A stretch of DNA of 64,000 nt from Marine group II euryarchaeote REDSEA-S11_B3N4 (GCA_001628485.1 LURR01000012.1:82563-146562); one strand, 5' to 3'. Counted from the stretch's first letter, positions 1-11,289 are shown. The notes: a model not told the origin generated them from the sequence alone. Made by a program: numbers and translations.

Positions 1-43
1 TAACCGAGCTTCTCAATTACCAAGACTCCCTCCCTGAACTGAA

Positions 44-118
44 GCGGACATGGTCTAGTGGTTATGACAGCAGGTTCCCAACCTGCTAACCCGGGTTCAA
101 CTCCCGGTGTTCGCACCA
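44..118 (+). tRNA. tRNA-Gly (anticodon CCC), CCA encoded
   Basis: Acceptor GCGGACA/TGTTCGC, anticodon arm GCAGG-TTCCCAA-CCTGC, T-arm CCGGGTTCAACTCCCGG, 3' ACCA. Confidence 0.95.
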
Positions 119-447
119 ATATCCAGTAAATGTCTGAAACATCACCGACACATGCCGCCAATTTGTTTAAATCACAGATGTCGATGTTAAGGTTTCATGG
201 ACCAAACACTGGACATGCAGGTCGCCGCGCTGATTTTCCTGGCCGGCACTAAGAGCCTCGTCACCAGTGAGCACCCTGGTGGCGTTGAAATGACGAGCGA
301 AGAAGAGGAGGATTCGGAAGATCCAGCACCGAGCAATATTTCTCAAATGCGTGAGCCATTGAATTACGGCTCAATAGGAATTTGAAACATGGTTGGTGTA
401 ACCTGGCCCACTACTGTATTGAAATAAGGAATCACGGAGGTAAGGAT

Positions 448-2886
448 ATGAGGAGGAAATCCATTCGAGCTTTCTCGATGATGCTTTTGATGATGACATC
501 CGGATGTCTACAGGCTGTAGATGGGGTCATCGAGGACATTGATAGGACCATAGATGCACTAGAGGGCGACTATCCCAAGCTAGATCTGCCAGAAAGAACT
601 AGATCTTCTCCCTCTCTTCAGACCTACGATGCATGCGAGACACTTCTGGAGGATCTAAAGACGGCAGTGTACGACGAGATGATAGTAAATCTGGACCAAC
701 AAAGCTACTGGCACTGGGTCACAGAGCCAATTATGATGAGGATGGATGGCGGTTCTATCTTCGCGGAACCAGAATTGGCTCTTGCTGATGACTCTGCTTC
801 TGATACTGGAGGGACTGGGTCCGGACAGACCACCGAATCCCGCGAGGGGGAGTTTTCGGGTACGAATAATCAGGAGGAGGGTGTAGATGAAGCGGACTTC
901 CTGAAGACTGACGGCTATCACATCTACATGCTGAACGGTCAATTGCTACTAATAATGGGAGTTCCTGAGTTCGGTGAACTCACATTGGAGTCCAACCTAA
1001 CAATAGAGGGAAACCCTACTCAGATGATGATCGAGGGGGACAGGCTGGTTATCTCCTCCTCCATATACTACTGGTCTCTACCCGAAGATAGCGAACTCAG
1101 GAAGCTGATGTCCGAGGAAGTCACGGCCACCGACCCGTTCAGTGACGTGACCTACAGCTACACGAAGGTTCAGAACCTCGTCAAGTACACCGTAGTCGAC
1201 ATAACGGATCGATCATCTCCAGTCGTAGAGAAGGAGATGTACATCGAGGGCAACTATCACACGGCAAGGATGGTTGATGGAACGGTTCGCTCAGTAACAC
1301 ACCTTTGGACATACTTCGACGGAATCAGAAACTGGGTCGAATTACCAGAGGAGTACTGGTCGGTAGAAGATACTGACGAGAGAATGGGTATCTGGAATGA
1401 TAGCGTAAAGCAGACCGTTCTAGACAATGAGCAGGTCATATCAGAGCTCACTCTGGATGACTTCGTCCCTCACATATACGAAATCAGGGAAGGGGAGATA
1501 TTCACACATCCTCTGACCTACGAGCAGTGTACAGAGTTCTCAGCGAGCTCGGATAGCGCAGGACGGGGATTCACTACCATAATGACAATGCAGATGCTCA
1601 ATGAAGAAGTATCTCTTGAGGTTGACCACATTACATCCTCGTGGGCCCATGTCTACTCCTCAGAGGACACTCTGGTTCTAGCCGAGCCAGCGAACGACGG
1701 CTGGTGGTTCTGGAGGAACTCTGAGTGGGAGGATGCCACGAACATCCACTCATTTGACATCAGCGATGCGAATCACACCACCTATCTCGCTTCCGGAAGG
1801 GTTGAGGGGACGGTAAACGACCAGTTCTCAATAAGTGAGCACAATGGCTCTGTCCGCGTAGCCTCGACTTCCGACAACTGGTGGTTGTGGTGGAGGTTGG
1901 CTGAAACAGACGAGAATGGCGAACCGGTCTGGACAGGACCCACAAACCAAGTCACTATCTTGATGGACGATGGAGAAGGGAAACTCGAACAAGTCGGTTT
2001 TCTTGGAGATATTGCAGAAGGAGAGACGATTTGGAGTGCTAGATTCGTCGGGGATAGAGGCTACCTGGTGACTTTCATGAACATTGACCCATTATGGGTC
2101 CTCGATCTCTCCGACCCCTACAACCCGGTTGTTCTGGGGGAACTGCACGTGCCCGGAGTGTCAACTTACATCCATCCAATTGACGATGACAACCTCCTCA
2201 CCATTGGAATAGCTGGAGGCGCAGACGGACTCGGTCTTGATTGGTCCATTACACAAGTCTCCCTTTTCAATGTCAGTGACACCAGTAATCCGAGTCTATC
2301 GGATACTCTTCCACTCACTCCTGCGTACGTCGATGATAACTGCGAGGACATCATGACCTGTGGCTGGTCTTGGTCCTACTCCGAAGCAACTTACGAGCAC
2401 AAGGCATTCACCTTCTGGGCTCCTGAGTCACTTTTGGCAGTCCCACTGTCCACTCACAGGTACGTCTACGACGAGATTGAGATCGAGGGTAAGGTCTACT
2501 CTCACTACGGGTATGAATACGTCTCGATGCTCAAGATGATTAACATAGACACCGAAAACGGGACCCTATCAAATCATGGCGAGGTTGAGCACTCTGAGTT
2601 CTACAACGAGGAGGGACTGTCAAGTTGGTGGTCAGGCTCGACGAACATCAGGAGATCGATGTTCATGGGGGACTACGTCTACGCCTTCTCAGCTGGCGGA
2701 GCTACAGTCCACAGGACGACCGACCTACAAATGATGGTTGAGTTGGAACTCCCTGGAAATGAGCCAGTAGAGTACAATTATGTCTCCGAGGAGCCTGATA
2801 GGGTCGATGAGGACTCAGAAGAGTCATCTGAAGATACAGAGACACACCCATGCAACGAGTCCGACGCAGAGGGTTGCGAGGATTAG
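448..2886 (+). CDS. Secreted lipoprotein with beta-propeller domain (WD40-distant 'Beta_propel' type)
   Basis: ORF 382..2886; start moved to ATG at 448 after GGAGGT; signal with lipobox MMTSGC; motifs FSGTNNQEEGVDEADFLKTDG and IHPIDDDNLLTIG typical of the family. Confidence 0.8.
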   Translation: MRRKSIRAFSMMLLMMTSGCLQAVDGVIEDIDRTIDALEGDYPKLDLPERTRSSPSLQTYDACETLLEDLKTAVYDEMIVNLDQQSYWHWVTEPIMMRMDGGSIFAEPELALADDSASDTGGTGSGQTTESREGEFSGTNNQEEGVDEADFLKTDGYHIYMLNGQLLLIMGVPEFGELTLESNLTIEGNPTQMMIEGDRLVISSSIYYWSLPEDSELRKLMSEEVTATDPFSDVTYSYTKVQNLVKYTVVDITDRSSPVVEKEMYIEGNYHTARMVDGTVRSVTHLWTYFDGIRNWVELPEEYWSVEDTDERMGIWNDSVKQTVLDNEQVISELTLDDFVPHIYEIREGEIFTHPLTYEQCTEFSASSDSAGRGFTTIMTMQMLNEEVSLEVDHITSSWAHVYSSEDTLVLAEPANDGWWFWRNSEWEDATNIHSFDISDANHTTYLASGRVEGTVNDQFSISEHNGSVRVASTSDNWWLWWRLAETDENGEPVWTGPTNQVTILMDDGEGKLEQVGFLGDIAEGETIWSARFVGDRGYLVTFMNIDPLWVLDLSDPYNPVVLGELHVPGVSTYIHPIDDDNLLTIGIAGGADGLGLDWSITQVSLFNVSDTSNPSLSDTLPLTPAYVDDNCEDIMTCGWSWSYSEATYEHKAFTFWAPESLLAVPLSTHRYVYDEIEIEGKVYSHYGYEYVSMLKMINIDTENGTLSNHGEVEHSEFYNEEGLSSWWSGSTNIRRSMFMGDYVYAFSAGGATVHRTTDLQMMVELELPGNEPVEYNYVSEEPDRVDEDSEESSEDTETHPCNESDAEGCED

Positions 2887-2895
2887 CTAGGGCTA

Positions 2896-4248
2896 CTAAC
2901 CGAACCTTAGTGCTCTACCAACTGAGCCTGGTAGTGCAACCGGCAACCCACGTAGTGCTCCGTTTTCCTCTCTTTTGTGGACTATCTCGCCATCCACTAT
3001 AGTGTATCTTGGCCATCCCGTGAGCTCCATGCCATCGTATGGAGTCCATCCAACCCTCGTCCATGTATCCGCATCGGTTATGGTTCGCTTAGTTTCCAAG
3101 TCGACCAAAGTCAAGTCGGCATCATATCCCTCAATTAAGGAGCCCTTATTCTGAATGCCGTATACCTTAGCAGGCCCCTCGCACATCCAACTAACTACTT
3201 CTGAGACACTACATTTACCATCCAATGCGTGAGTCAGCATTAGCGGTAAAGATGTCTCGACACCTGGCATTCCAGCCGGTGCTTTAGGGAAACCCACAGA
3301 TTTGGACTCCAGTGTGTGAGGGGCATGGTCGGTGACCACGCAATCTATGGTGCCATCCTTCAGACTCCTCCAAAGAGAATCTCGATCCTCAGTATAACGA
3401 ATTGGCGGGTTCATCAGAACCCTCTCTCCCAGACTCTCAACATCATCCTGATCGAAGGTCAGGTGCTGGGTGCACACCTCGGTAGTGATGAGATCGCCTT
3501 TGTTTTTCTGCAACCAGTCTGCTTCCTTCTGGCTTGTCAGATGGACGATGTGGAGACGATGATCGTGATCCTTGGCTAGTGAAGCCGCTCTTTTCGTGGC
3601 TAGGAAAGCGCATTCAACATCTCTGCACTCTGCATGAGAAGCAATGTCGGTTCGATGTTCAAACTCTGCAGTACGCTGCTGCAAGCGTTCCTCATCTTCC
3701 GCATGGGTCGCGATAATCCCCCCTGTGTTGGCGAAGATATTCTCCAGTTTCTTTTGCTCATGAACGAGCAGATCCCCAGTACTGCTGCCCATGAAAATCT
3801 TGATTCCACAAACACCATCCATTCCTTCCACGCTTTGCAAATCTGCGATATTGTCGTTTGTAGCACCAATGAAGAACCCATGATGGGTAACAGACTTCTT
3901 TGAAGCGATAGCAATTTTTCGTTCCAAAGTCGAACGATTTGTAGCATTGGGATTGTTGTTTGGCATGTCAAGGAATGAGGTTACTCCTCCTGCAGCAGCA
4001 GCTCTACTTCCGCTCTCTAGATCTTCCTTTTCGGTGCTTCCAGGCTCCCTGAAGTGAACATGAGGATCGATTGCTCCTGGAAGCAAGTGTAAGCCCGTTG
4101 CATCAATCACTGCCTCATTACTTCCAGCATCCAATCCCCCTCCGGGTGCTATGGTCGAGATTGAGGCACCAGAAACACGCAGGTCTCCCTCAACAACCCT
4201 ATCTGGCAAAATCAGGGTCGCATTCTGAATTAGTAAATGACCATCCAT
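2896..4248 (-). CDS. pyrC: Dihydroorotase (amidohydrolase family)
   Basis: GAIDPHVHFREPGSTEKEDLESGSRAAAAGGVTSFLDMPN; VVTDHAPHTLESK. Confidence 0.88.
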   Translation of the reverse strand: MDGHLLIQNATLILPDRVVEGDLRVSGASISTIAPGGGLDAGSNEAVIDATGLHLLPGAIDPHVHFREPGSTEKEDLESGSRAAAAGGVTSFLDMPNNNPNATNRSTLERKIAIASKKSVTHHGFFIGATNDNIADLQSVEGMDGVCGIKIFMGSSTGDLLVHEQKKLENIFANTGGIIATHAEDEERLQQRTAEFEHRTDIASHAECRDVECAFLATKRAASLAKDHDHRLHIVHLTSQKEADWLQKNKGDLITTEVCTQHLTFDQDDVESLGERVLMNPPIRYTEDRDSLWRSLKDGTIDCVVTDHAPHTLESKSVGFPKAPAGMPGVETSLPLMLTHALDGKCSVSEVVSWMCEGPAKVYGIQNKGSLIEGYDADLTLVDLETKRTITDADTWTRVGWTPYDGMELTGWPRYTIVDGEIVHKREENGALRGLPVALPGSVGRALRFG

Positions 4249-4355
4249 GGTGGGCTCCTATGTTGTCGGAACGCTGACATCACAATACTGTTGCCATCGT
4301 TGATCCATTTTCGTCCCCCGCTCGCTTCAAATAATCGAGGCCCCAGCGGGCAGGT

Positions 4356-4433
4356 AGCGGGTTGGAGTAGTCAGGTTATCTCGTCGGGCTCATAACCCGG
4401 AGACCGATGGTTCAAATCCATCACCCGCTACCA
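4356..4433 (+). tRNA. tRNA-Met (CAT), probably initiator
   Basis: AGCGGGT/ACCCGCT acceptor with A1-T72, anticodon loop CTCATAA, three GC pairs at the base of the anticodon stem, encoded CCA. Confidence 0.93.
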
Positions 4434-4554
4434 AAAAATAAAGTGAAAGTGAAAAATCGCTGTACTGCAACGATTCTCAAAGAATGACTACTTTCATAGA
4501 GCGACCAGGGGTCCTTCATTTGTTCATATACCCCCGATTAACAGTGGAGAAATA

Positions 4555-5568
4555 TTGGTGAACAGGATGAGCAAAGAAACAGCAAGTGAAAAAATGGAAG
4601 AAAAAGAAATTGTAATCGATGTGGACGATGCAGAGCCCACCATCGAGGATCTCCCAGGAGTGGGTCCTGCAACTGCGGAGAAGCTTCGAGAAGCAGGTTT
4701 CGAAGAACTTCTTGGGATAGCTGTGATGAGTCCATCTGAATTATCAGACCAAGCAGAACTGGGAGAGGCAGTTGCTGCCAAGATTATCGCAGGAGCAAAG
4801 AAGCTAGCGAATATTGGGGGTTTCGTTAGTGGGGTGGCACTTCTCGAGAAGAGGAAGAGAGTCCAGAAGTTGACCTCAGGAGCTTCATCTCTGGACGAAC
4901 TACTAGGTGGAGGTTTCGAGACTCAGTCAATAGTAGAGGTATTCGGAGAATTCGGAAGTGGAAAGACGCAAATTGGACATCAGTTAGCGGTGAACTGCAT
5001 TCTTTCTTTGGATCAGGGGGGACTAGATGGCGAGGTGGTTTACATTGACACTGAAGACACTTTCAGACCGGAGAGAATAGCCCAGATGGCAGAAGGAGTG
5101 GGCATGGATCCTCAAGATGCTCTGGACAGGATACACGTAGCAAGGGCTTACAATTCTGCTCACCAGATGTTACTTGTCGATGAGATCAAGAGGATGGCAA
5201 AGAGTATTGATGTGAAAGTGATCATCGTCGATTCTCTGACAAGTCACTTCAGAGCTGAGTACGTCGGCAGAGGGATGTTAGCTCCCAGACAGCAGAAGCT
5301 AAACCGACACATGAAGGAACTCAAGCAGGTCGCAGACGTTCAGAATGCGATCGTTTTGGTGACAAACCAGGTTCAGGCGAAACCAGACGCGATGTGGGGG
5401 GATCCCACCAGAGCAGTAGGAGGGCATATCGTCGGCCACGCCAGCACATTCCGCCTTTACCTCAGGAAGTCAAAGGGGGGCCGTAGAATTGCTCGCCTAA
5501 TTGACAGTCCTAATCTACCCGAGGGTGAGGCAGTCTTTACCGTGACATCCGAGGGCCTGCGTGACTAG
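4555..5568 (+). CDS. radA: DNA repair and recombination protein RadA
   Basis: HhH domain [18 protein letters not shown]; Walker [41 protein letters not shown]. Confidence 0.95.
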   Translation: MVNRMSKETASEKMEEKEIVIDVDDAEPTIEDLPGVGPATAEKLREAGFEELLGIAVMSPSELSDQAELGEAVAAKIIAGAKKLANIGGFVSGVALLEKRKRVQKLTSGASSLDELLGGGFETQSIVEVFGEFGSGKTQIGHQLAVNCILSLDQGGLDGEVVYIDTEDTFRPERIAQMAEGVGMDPQDALDRIHVARAYNSAHQMLLVDEIKRMAKSIDVKVIIVDSLTSHFRAEYVGRGMLAPRQQKLNRHMKELKQVADVQNAIVLVTNQVQAKPDAMWGDPTRAVGGHIVGHASTFRLYLRKSKGGRRIARLIDSPNLPEGEAVFTVTSEGLRD

Positions 5569-5592
5569 CGCGCAGGTCTCGGAGTCCGAAGA

Positions 5593-7302
5593 CTAAGCAG
5601 CCAATTCCGACAGCTCTGACTCGACCATCCCGAGTAGAGAGAGGAAGTGTTCCTCGTCGAATCCTAGTTTCAGATCCGCCGCTTCGAAGAGCTCTGGAAG
5701 AGTCTTTGTATTCCCTAGTGACATCGCATTCGCGTAGTCATCCAATGCCTTTTGTGGATCTCCCATTTGTGTCTTCCACAGCTGCAGTGATCCAAGTTGC
5801 GCTATTCCATATTCAATGTAATAGAATGGTACGCCGAAAAGATGGCCCTGCTGCTGCCAAGAAACCTCTCTGAAATCTGTATGTCCAGTCCAGTTCATGT
5901 CTGATCCGAATTTGTCCCTTATTGAGAGCCACACCTCTGCTCTTTCCTCCCTGGAATGACCCGGATTAGCGTAAATCCAATGCTGGAAAGAGTCTATCGT
6001 GGCTATCCAAGGAAGCAGGAAAACCACTCCTTCTAGATGCGTCCTCCTCGCCCTTGCGGCGTCTTCTTCATTCTCGTAGAATTTGTCCCACCATGGTTGT
6101 GTTAGTAATTCCATTGACATAGATGCGACCTCAGCGAACTCGATCGGATAGTCTCTCTCGTCAATCAGTTCCAGATGGCCACAGTACAATGAGTGGAAGG
6201 CATGGCCTGCTTCGTGGATCATAGTCTCCAAGTCACCTTGCAGACCAGCCGCATTCATGAAAATGAAAGGTACCCTGCTCTTCTCCAAGTAGTATTGGTA
6301 ACCACCTGGGGCCTTGCCCTTCCTGGTATCCAGATCAAGTGTATCCATTTCTACAAGTCTATCGAATTTTCCACCGAGGTCTTCTGAGATTTCATTGAAC
6401 ATCTCTGACAGTTTCTCTACCATTTCTTCAACTGTATGGAATGGCCTTAGCGGATCTTTGCCGTGTATATCGGGACCAGAACCTCCCTTTTCATTAACAT
6501 CCCACGGTCTCAATTCGCTAATTCCAAGACCCGCTTTCCTGTTCATGTTTATCTCATTGAGTATTGGGATACATACAGATTCTACCGAGTCATGAAATTC
6601 GAGACAGTCTTCGATGGTATAGTCGAACCTATGCATCGCCCTGAACATGTATTGTGTGTAACTTTCGAATCCCGCATTGAGAGCGATCTGGTGTCTTATT
6701 GAAATCAACTCATCGAAGATTTCCGATAGCCTCTCGTTATCCTCCATCCTTCTCCCTGCCATAGTGGTCCAAGCAGCCTGACGCTCCGTTCTATCGTTTG
6801 ATTCGAGGAATTTGCTCATCTGCGGGAAGGTCATCTCTTCTCCGTGGAAATCAACTGTCATAGCACCGTTTATTGACTGAGCCTCTGTTACTAGCTCAGT
6901 CTGCCTGACTCCAAGAGGGATGTTCTCTTTTCGGAATATCTCTATATCATTCCTCATCCCTCTAAGCATCAGGTCGTATCTTTCAGGGAGGTCATCAACG
7001 GATGGATGGTTCACAATCCTTCTATTGAGAGAATCCGAGAACTCAGACAGCTTGGGCCTTACATTGCTAACAAACTCTAGGAAACTACCTTTCTTCTCCT
7101 CGCTCTCTGTGTCACAAGTCATCCCAATGTACAACAGTGCTCCGGTCTCAGAAACATGTTCTGCTAGTTTGGATGAGTCTGAAATTAGATTTTCTAAGCA
7201 ACCTGAACAACTTAATTCCCTTTCCAAGAGGTCCCTAGTCAAGGGCTCTAGGTTTTCCCATTTTGATGCATCTAAGTCATCTGGAACGAAGTCATTCCCC
7301 AT
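5593..7302 (-). CDS. pepF: Oligoendopeptidase F-like M3 metallopeptidase
   Basis: HExxH motif in LETMIHEAGHAFHSLYC; M3 architecture. Confidence 0.85.
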   Translation of the reverse strand: MGNDFVPDDLDASKWENLEPLTRDLLERELSCSGCLENLISDSSKLAEHVSETGALLYIGMTCDTESEEKKGSFLEFVSNVRPKLSEFSDSLNRRIVNHPSVDDLPERYDLMLRGMRNDIEIFRKENIPLGVRQTELVTEAQSINGAMTVDFHGEEMTFPQMSKFLESNDRTERQAAWTTMAGRRMEDNERLSEIFDELISIRHQIALNAGFESYTQYMFRAMHRFDYTIEDCLEFHDSVESVCIPILNEINMNRKAGLGISELRPWDVNEKGGSGPDIHGKDPLRPFHTVEEMVEKLSEMFNEISEDLGGKFDRLVEMDTLDLDTRKGKAPGGYQYYLEKSRVPFIFMNAAGLQGDLETMIHEAGHAFHSLYCGHLELIDERDYPIEFAEVASMSMELLTQPWWDKFYENEEDAARARRTHLEGVVFLLPWIATIDSFQHWIYANPGHSREERAEVWLSIRDKFGSDMNWTGHTDFREVSWQQQGHLFGVPFYYIEYGIAQLGSLQLWKTQMGDPQKALDDYANAMSLGNTKTLPELFEAADLKLGFDEEHFLSLLGMVESELSELAA

Positions 7303-7310
7303 CTAAGACC

Positions 7311-7556
7311 TCACTTCTTTACCGACATAGGGCCCAGAGGCAATGGCCCCTCCTCTCTAGTCCACTTTGCGCACTTCCACTCTTTCACAGATGCCTGAAC
7401 CTTCTCCATTACCTCTTCCTTTTTCGGATGATCGGGGTTGTTCTTTTCTATCCAGCACGCAGTACAGTATCTCTTGGCATCGTGTATCAGGAAGTTTCCA
7501 GATGTGCACGCAATACCGCAAACTATGCATGAACCGTATCCGTAGTACTTTGGCAT
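7311..7556 (-). CDS. Small Cys-rich zinc-ribbon-like protein
   Basis: CIVCGIACTSG...YCTACW cysteine pairs; compact intergenic context. Confidence 0.5.
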   Translation of the reverse strand: MPKYYGYGSCIVCGIACTSGNFLIHDAKRYCTACWIEKNNPDHPKKEEVMEKVQASVKEWKCAKWTREEGPLPLGPMSVKK

Positions 7557-7610
7557 GTTATGTACTCCTGTCAGGACACCCGTCTATCAACATGACTGAT
7601 GAGAAACCAC

Positions 7611-8180
7611 TTACTTTAGGCTCGAAAGCGATAAATGTGTAAGAAACGCCTCTTCAATATCCGAAATCTTCGAGTTTATTCGATATTCACTCCCTATTCT
7701 CATGAGGCCCTCAATCGTAGGAATGGGCCTTTCAGGGACTAATGAACCCCTGAGATGCTCTATCAGCCTGATAGCATCTTCATTTGAATCATTGAACGTG
7801 TCCACTGGAATCGAAAACTCGCCGAAACCAACCCCTAGTTCTGAATCTGGTAGCATGATTATCCACGCCTTTTCGTCACCCACTGAGATTCCAGACCTCT
7901 CGAATGCCTTGTTTATCTGTCGAGTACCCGAGATTAGCCTTAGAAACTCCGTGTCTGCAGTTTTGGCAATCATTTCTCCGGAAATCTCATTTCTTCTAAG
8001 TGCGTACCATGCAGTCCAAAGGTGCATCTCGCTCGCAGCGGACTCGAATGACAGTAGCATCCATCTGTTGCTCGGTCTGAATTCATTGATGATTGAGACG
8101 ATAGAGAACACGTTGCTAATCGGTTCAGGAAACCTAACCCCCCATGCCGGGAACCAGGGAACTGGATGCTCCGAGTCCAT
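7611..8180 (-). CDS. KEOPS complex subunit Cgi121-like protein
   Basis: ASEMHLWTAWYALRRNEISGEMIAKTADTEFLRLISGTRQINKAFERSGIS resembles Cgi121 (residence in KEOPS families: ...E.L..ASG.RQI..A....G). Confidence 0.68.
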   Translation of the reverse strand: MDSEHPVPWFPAWGVRFPEPISNVFSIVSIINEFRPSNRWMLLSFESAASEMHLWTAWYALRRNEISGEMIAKTADTEFLRLISGTRQINKAFERSGISVGDEKAWIIMLPDSELGVGFGEFSIPVDTFNDSNEDAIRLIEHLRGSLVPERPIPTIEGLMRIGSEYRINSKISDIEEAFLTHLSLSSLK

Positions 8181-8212
8181 ATGCTCGGATGGGGTCCACT
8201 TGAAGAATTTGA

Positions 8213-10768
8213 TTAGCGCGACCTTCTCACTGACTTCCCGGCAGATCTAACCAGATTGTCAACGAGCTTCGGACTCCATCCCCTAAGGTCAGAGAGTCTT
8301 GCCATATCCCTCTCAGTGATTTCTGAAACGTCCAAAGCGGTCGAAACTCCTAGAGTTTCAGCCATCTCTCTAGCTCTAACTCTGCCTATACCTTTGATTG
8401 AGACAAGTCCTAGGATGTCAGCCTTGCATCCGAACCTAACCCTCCTATGTACCTCGTCTATTGAATCATACAGAATCTTGTGGGCATCACGTTCGAAATT
8501 TGCTAGGTTTTGGTCCTCTGAAAGAATTCTTCGCATCGCGAATAGCAGCCATTCCATCAACTCGACTCTGCTCCTGAGATCTCCGGGTTGAACTCCCCAC
8601 TCCTCTTCGATACTATCCAAGGAGGCTTCCTCCATCCATGATTGAACCACTAATGCACCCTTCATTCTTCGTTCCTGTTCAAGATCTATAGATTCCCCCA
8701 ATAACTCTCTTTCATGCCCATGCAAGACCCCTAGTATTGTATCATAATCACTCTTCCTTGGCCACAGAGGAAGGAAATCAGGAGTGCAAGAAGCCAGATG
8801 GAGGAGAGTTAAGGGGGACACCTGTCCAGTATTATCATGGCCCGAGACAATTTCCATCGCCCTATTCAGGCCATCATGGATAATCTTCCCTGAAATTGGA
8901 TTAAGGTAGAGTCTCGAGATTCTTGAGCCCAGAGAAGTGGGAGAGTATGTCATAGCTGCTGGTTCCGGTACCAAACCCTCTGAAACCTGGTAGGCACTAG
9001 CCTTGGTGAATCCAAATATTGCTGGCCCGGTTCTAGGGGTTAGAACCGATTTTCGCCCCTCTTCTTTCTTGAAAAGATCCAATCCTGGAATTGAGGTAGC
9101 AGAATTTGCCCAAGATGGCATCTCGTCTTCCCACATTTCTTCGTCACTAGAATCCGAAACTCTGCCTTTAATCGCCCTCTTGACTTCCTGAGACTCTCCA
9201 GTTCTTTCAATCATTGAGTTCTCGCAAAGCCAATGGAGAACGTCATCAGTTCTAGCTTCCAAGGTCTCTGCAGGCATCTGGCTGGCTAGGAAAGTCTTCG
9301 ATAGGAACCGCGATATTCCATCTCTGTCATTTATTCCAGCAGTTGCAACTACTGACAGAATGTGAGCTAGTAAGGCACCATCCTGTTCGGCACGTTGCGC
9401 GCTCGGATTTGCCAGCTTAGATGTCACTTGTTCTGATTCTCCTCTTAGGTATAGCTCTACTAGATTCGACTCATCCTGAATGTTTTTAGAAACTAGGAAA
9501 GACTCTCCAAAGTCATCAAAACCAGGCCTTCCGGCCCTTCCCATCATCTGCCTCACCTCCATTACTGGCAGGGGCATGCTCCTCGATGCAATTGTGCTCC
9601 ATCTTCTGGTATCTCTGACAACAACCCTGCTCGCTGGTAAGTTTACTCCTTGTGCTAGAGTTGGAGTTGCAACTATACACTGGAGATTTCCATCCCTGAA
9701 TCCATTCTCGATCACCTTTCTCTGGGAAGAGGTCAAACCAGCATGGTGGAAACCTACTCCTCCTCTAACTGAATTCGAAAGAGCCTTCACAGTGGCCGAA
9801 CCATCCTCCCCCCTCCACAATTCCTGTGACATAGAGGTCCAAGATTCAACCACTGACTCAGCGAAACCAAGATCCCCATTTTCTAGCCTAGTCTTCAAGT
9901 GACTAGAGAGCTCTCTGGCCTCTTTCTGTGCAGATGATCTTGAAGAAACGAAAACTAGCATCTGCTTCCCCATCCCAATAGTGTCGTCCATCACAGAATG
10001 GAGGTTCTTCTCCACACCTCCCTCGAGACGCTTGGGTTCTGGTAAAATGAAATCCGTTGCCGGGCTCTCTACTGAGTGATACTTCATGTCCAATCCGGTC
10101 AGAGTACCTGAGTAGAGGGCTATTGGCCTCCAGTTAGAGGTTACTAAATCTGCCTCCAGCCATTCGGACAGCTCCTGTGCATTTCCTACTGTGGCAGAAA
10201 GGGCCAAGATCTGTACTCTCGGTGAGCTATGTCTTATTCTGGACAGTAGAATCTCCAGAGTAGGGCCTCTGGAAGGATCTTGCAAAAGGTGAAACTCGTC
10301 TGCCACAACTATTCCAATATCATCCAGTAGTGAGGGCTTAGATCGCAGCATCGAGTCTAGTTTCTCGCTAGTACAAACTAGCACGTCTGAATTTTCCACT
10401 AGGCTTGTTTCACTACTTCTGTCTCCGATAGCCAGGCCAACTTTCAGTCCAACACTCGAGCACACCTGGTTCAATTCCTCGTATTTCTCCGATGCTAGAG
10501 CCTTAAGAGGAACGATGTAAATTCCTCTTTGTCCACTCAAATCTCCAATCAGCCTGTTTGCCAGTGTGATATGAGCAACTAGGGATTTTCCACTCGCAGT
10601 AGGGACCGCGAGCATCAGATTTCTACCCTTTAGGGAGTTTGGAAGTGCTTCCGCTTGTGGAGGAAATAAACTATTGATTCCCCATTTCTCCTGAAGCATT
10701 TTCTTCAGACGTACATCGAATTCGAACTCTTCTAGACCTAAGATAGATGCCTCATTCCCGTTGTCCAT
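8213..10768 (-). CDS. hel308: ATP-dependent DNA helicase Hel308 (Hjm)
   Basis: AVPTASGKSLVAHI, DEFHLL, LSATVGN, ATPTLAQGVNLPA, QMMGRAGRPGFD, C-terminal HhH. Confidence 0.93.
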   Translation of the reverse strand: MDNGNEASILGLEEFEFDVRLKKMLQEKWGINSLFPPQAEALPNSLKGRNLMLAVPTASGKSLVAHITLANRLIGDLSGQRGIYIVPLKALASEKYEELNQVCSSVGLKVGLAIGDRSSETSLVENSDVLVCTSEKLDSMLRSKPSLLDDIGIVVADEFHLLQDPSRGPTLEILLSRIRHSSPRVQILALSATVGNAQELSEWLEADLVTSNWRPIALYSGTLTGLDMKYHSVESPATDFILPEPKRLEGGVEKNLHSVMDDTIGMGKQMLVFVSSRSSAQKEARELSSHLKTRLENGDLGFAESVVESWTSMSQELWRGEDGSATVKALSNSVRGGVGFHHAGLTSSQRKVIENGFRDGNLQCIVATPTLAQGVNLPASRVVVRDTRRWSTIASRSMPLPVMEVRQMMGRAGRPGFDDFGESFLVSKNIQDESNLVELYLRGESEQVTSKLANPSAQRAEQDGALLAHILSVVATAGINDRDGISRFLSKTFLASQMPAETLEARTDDVLHWLCENSMIERTGESQEVKRAIKGRVSDSSDEEMWEDEMPSWANSATSIPGLDLFKKEEGRKSVLTPRTGPAIFGFTKASAYQVSEGLVPEPAAMTYSPTSLGSRISRLYLNPISGKIIHDGLNRAMEIVSGHDNTGQVSPLTLLHLASCTPDFLPLWPRKSDYDTILGVLHGHERELLGESIDLEQERRMKGALVVQSWMEEASLDSIEEEWGVQPGDLRSRVELMEWLLFAMRRILSEDQNLANFERDAHKILYDSIDEVHRRVRFGCKADILGLVSIKGIGRVRAREMAETLGVSTALDVSEITERDMARLSDLRGWSPKLVDNLVRSAGKSVRRSR

Positions 10769-10812
10769 GGGGGGACTCTAATTCGGCCGTTCTAAAGGAT
10801 GCCGAGTGAATA

Positions 10813-11289
10813 TTAACTCCATCTATGAAAGGCCGGATGACCCTCCTTTACTGCAACGAATAGCCCTTCTCCAGTTGCGCACACTTCTCCATCTGCAGAG
10901 AGGGACATTTTCACGTTGGCCCTGTCATCTCCAATCTCAGTTACTTCCCCTTTGACGATTAGAGTACTTCCCAGTGGGGTCGGACGCCTCAGTTTGATAC
11001 TGTATGATGCAGTTACAGTGCATGGAGGCTCGGTATCTCCTGCCTTGTCCATTAGTGCAATCGCCGCAGTCCAGTTTCCATGGCAGTCGAGAAGCGTCCC
11101 GATAATCCCTCCATTTATCATCCCGGGGAATGCCTGATGTCTCTCCTTAGGAGTAAATTCCATCTCCAGGCCATCTTCTGTCCTGAATGATCTGATTCTC
11201 AGACCATCCTGGTTAGATGGGCCGCAACCAAAGCAAATACTCGTCGGGGCATGAATCTCCTGAACGGAAAGCCCCTCTCGGTCGCCCAT
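10813..11289 (-). CDS. PaaI-like hotdog-fold thioesterase
   Basis: CFGCGPSNQDGLRIRSF...HQAFPGMINGGIIGTLLDCHGNWTA. Confidence 0.8.
   Translation of the reverse strand: MGDREGLSVQEIHAPTSICFGCGPSNQDGLRIRSFRTEDGLEMEFTPKERHQAFPGMINGGIIGTLLDCHGNWTAAIALMDKAGDTEPPCTVTASYSIKLRRPTPLGSTLIVKGEVTEIGDDRANVKMSLSADGEVCATGEGLFVAVKEGHPAFHRWS

Noticed and set aside
197-385. 62-aa ORF after tRNA-Gly
   Set aside because: Acidic, short, no recognisable domain and no clear expression signal; possible but unsupported
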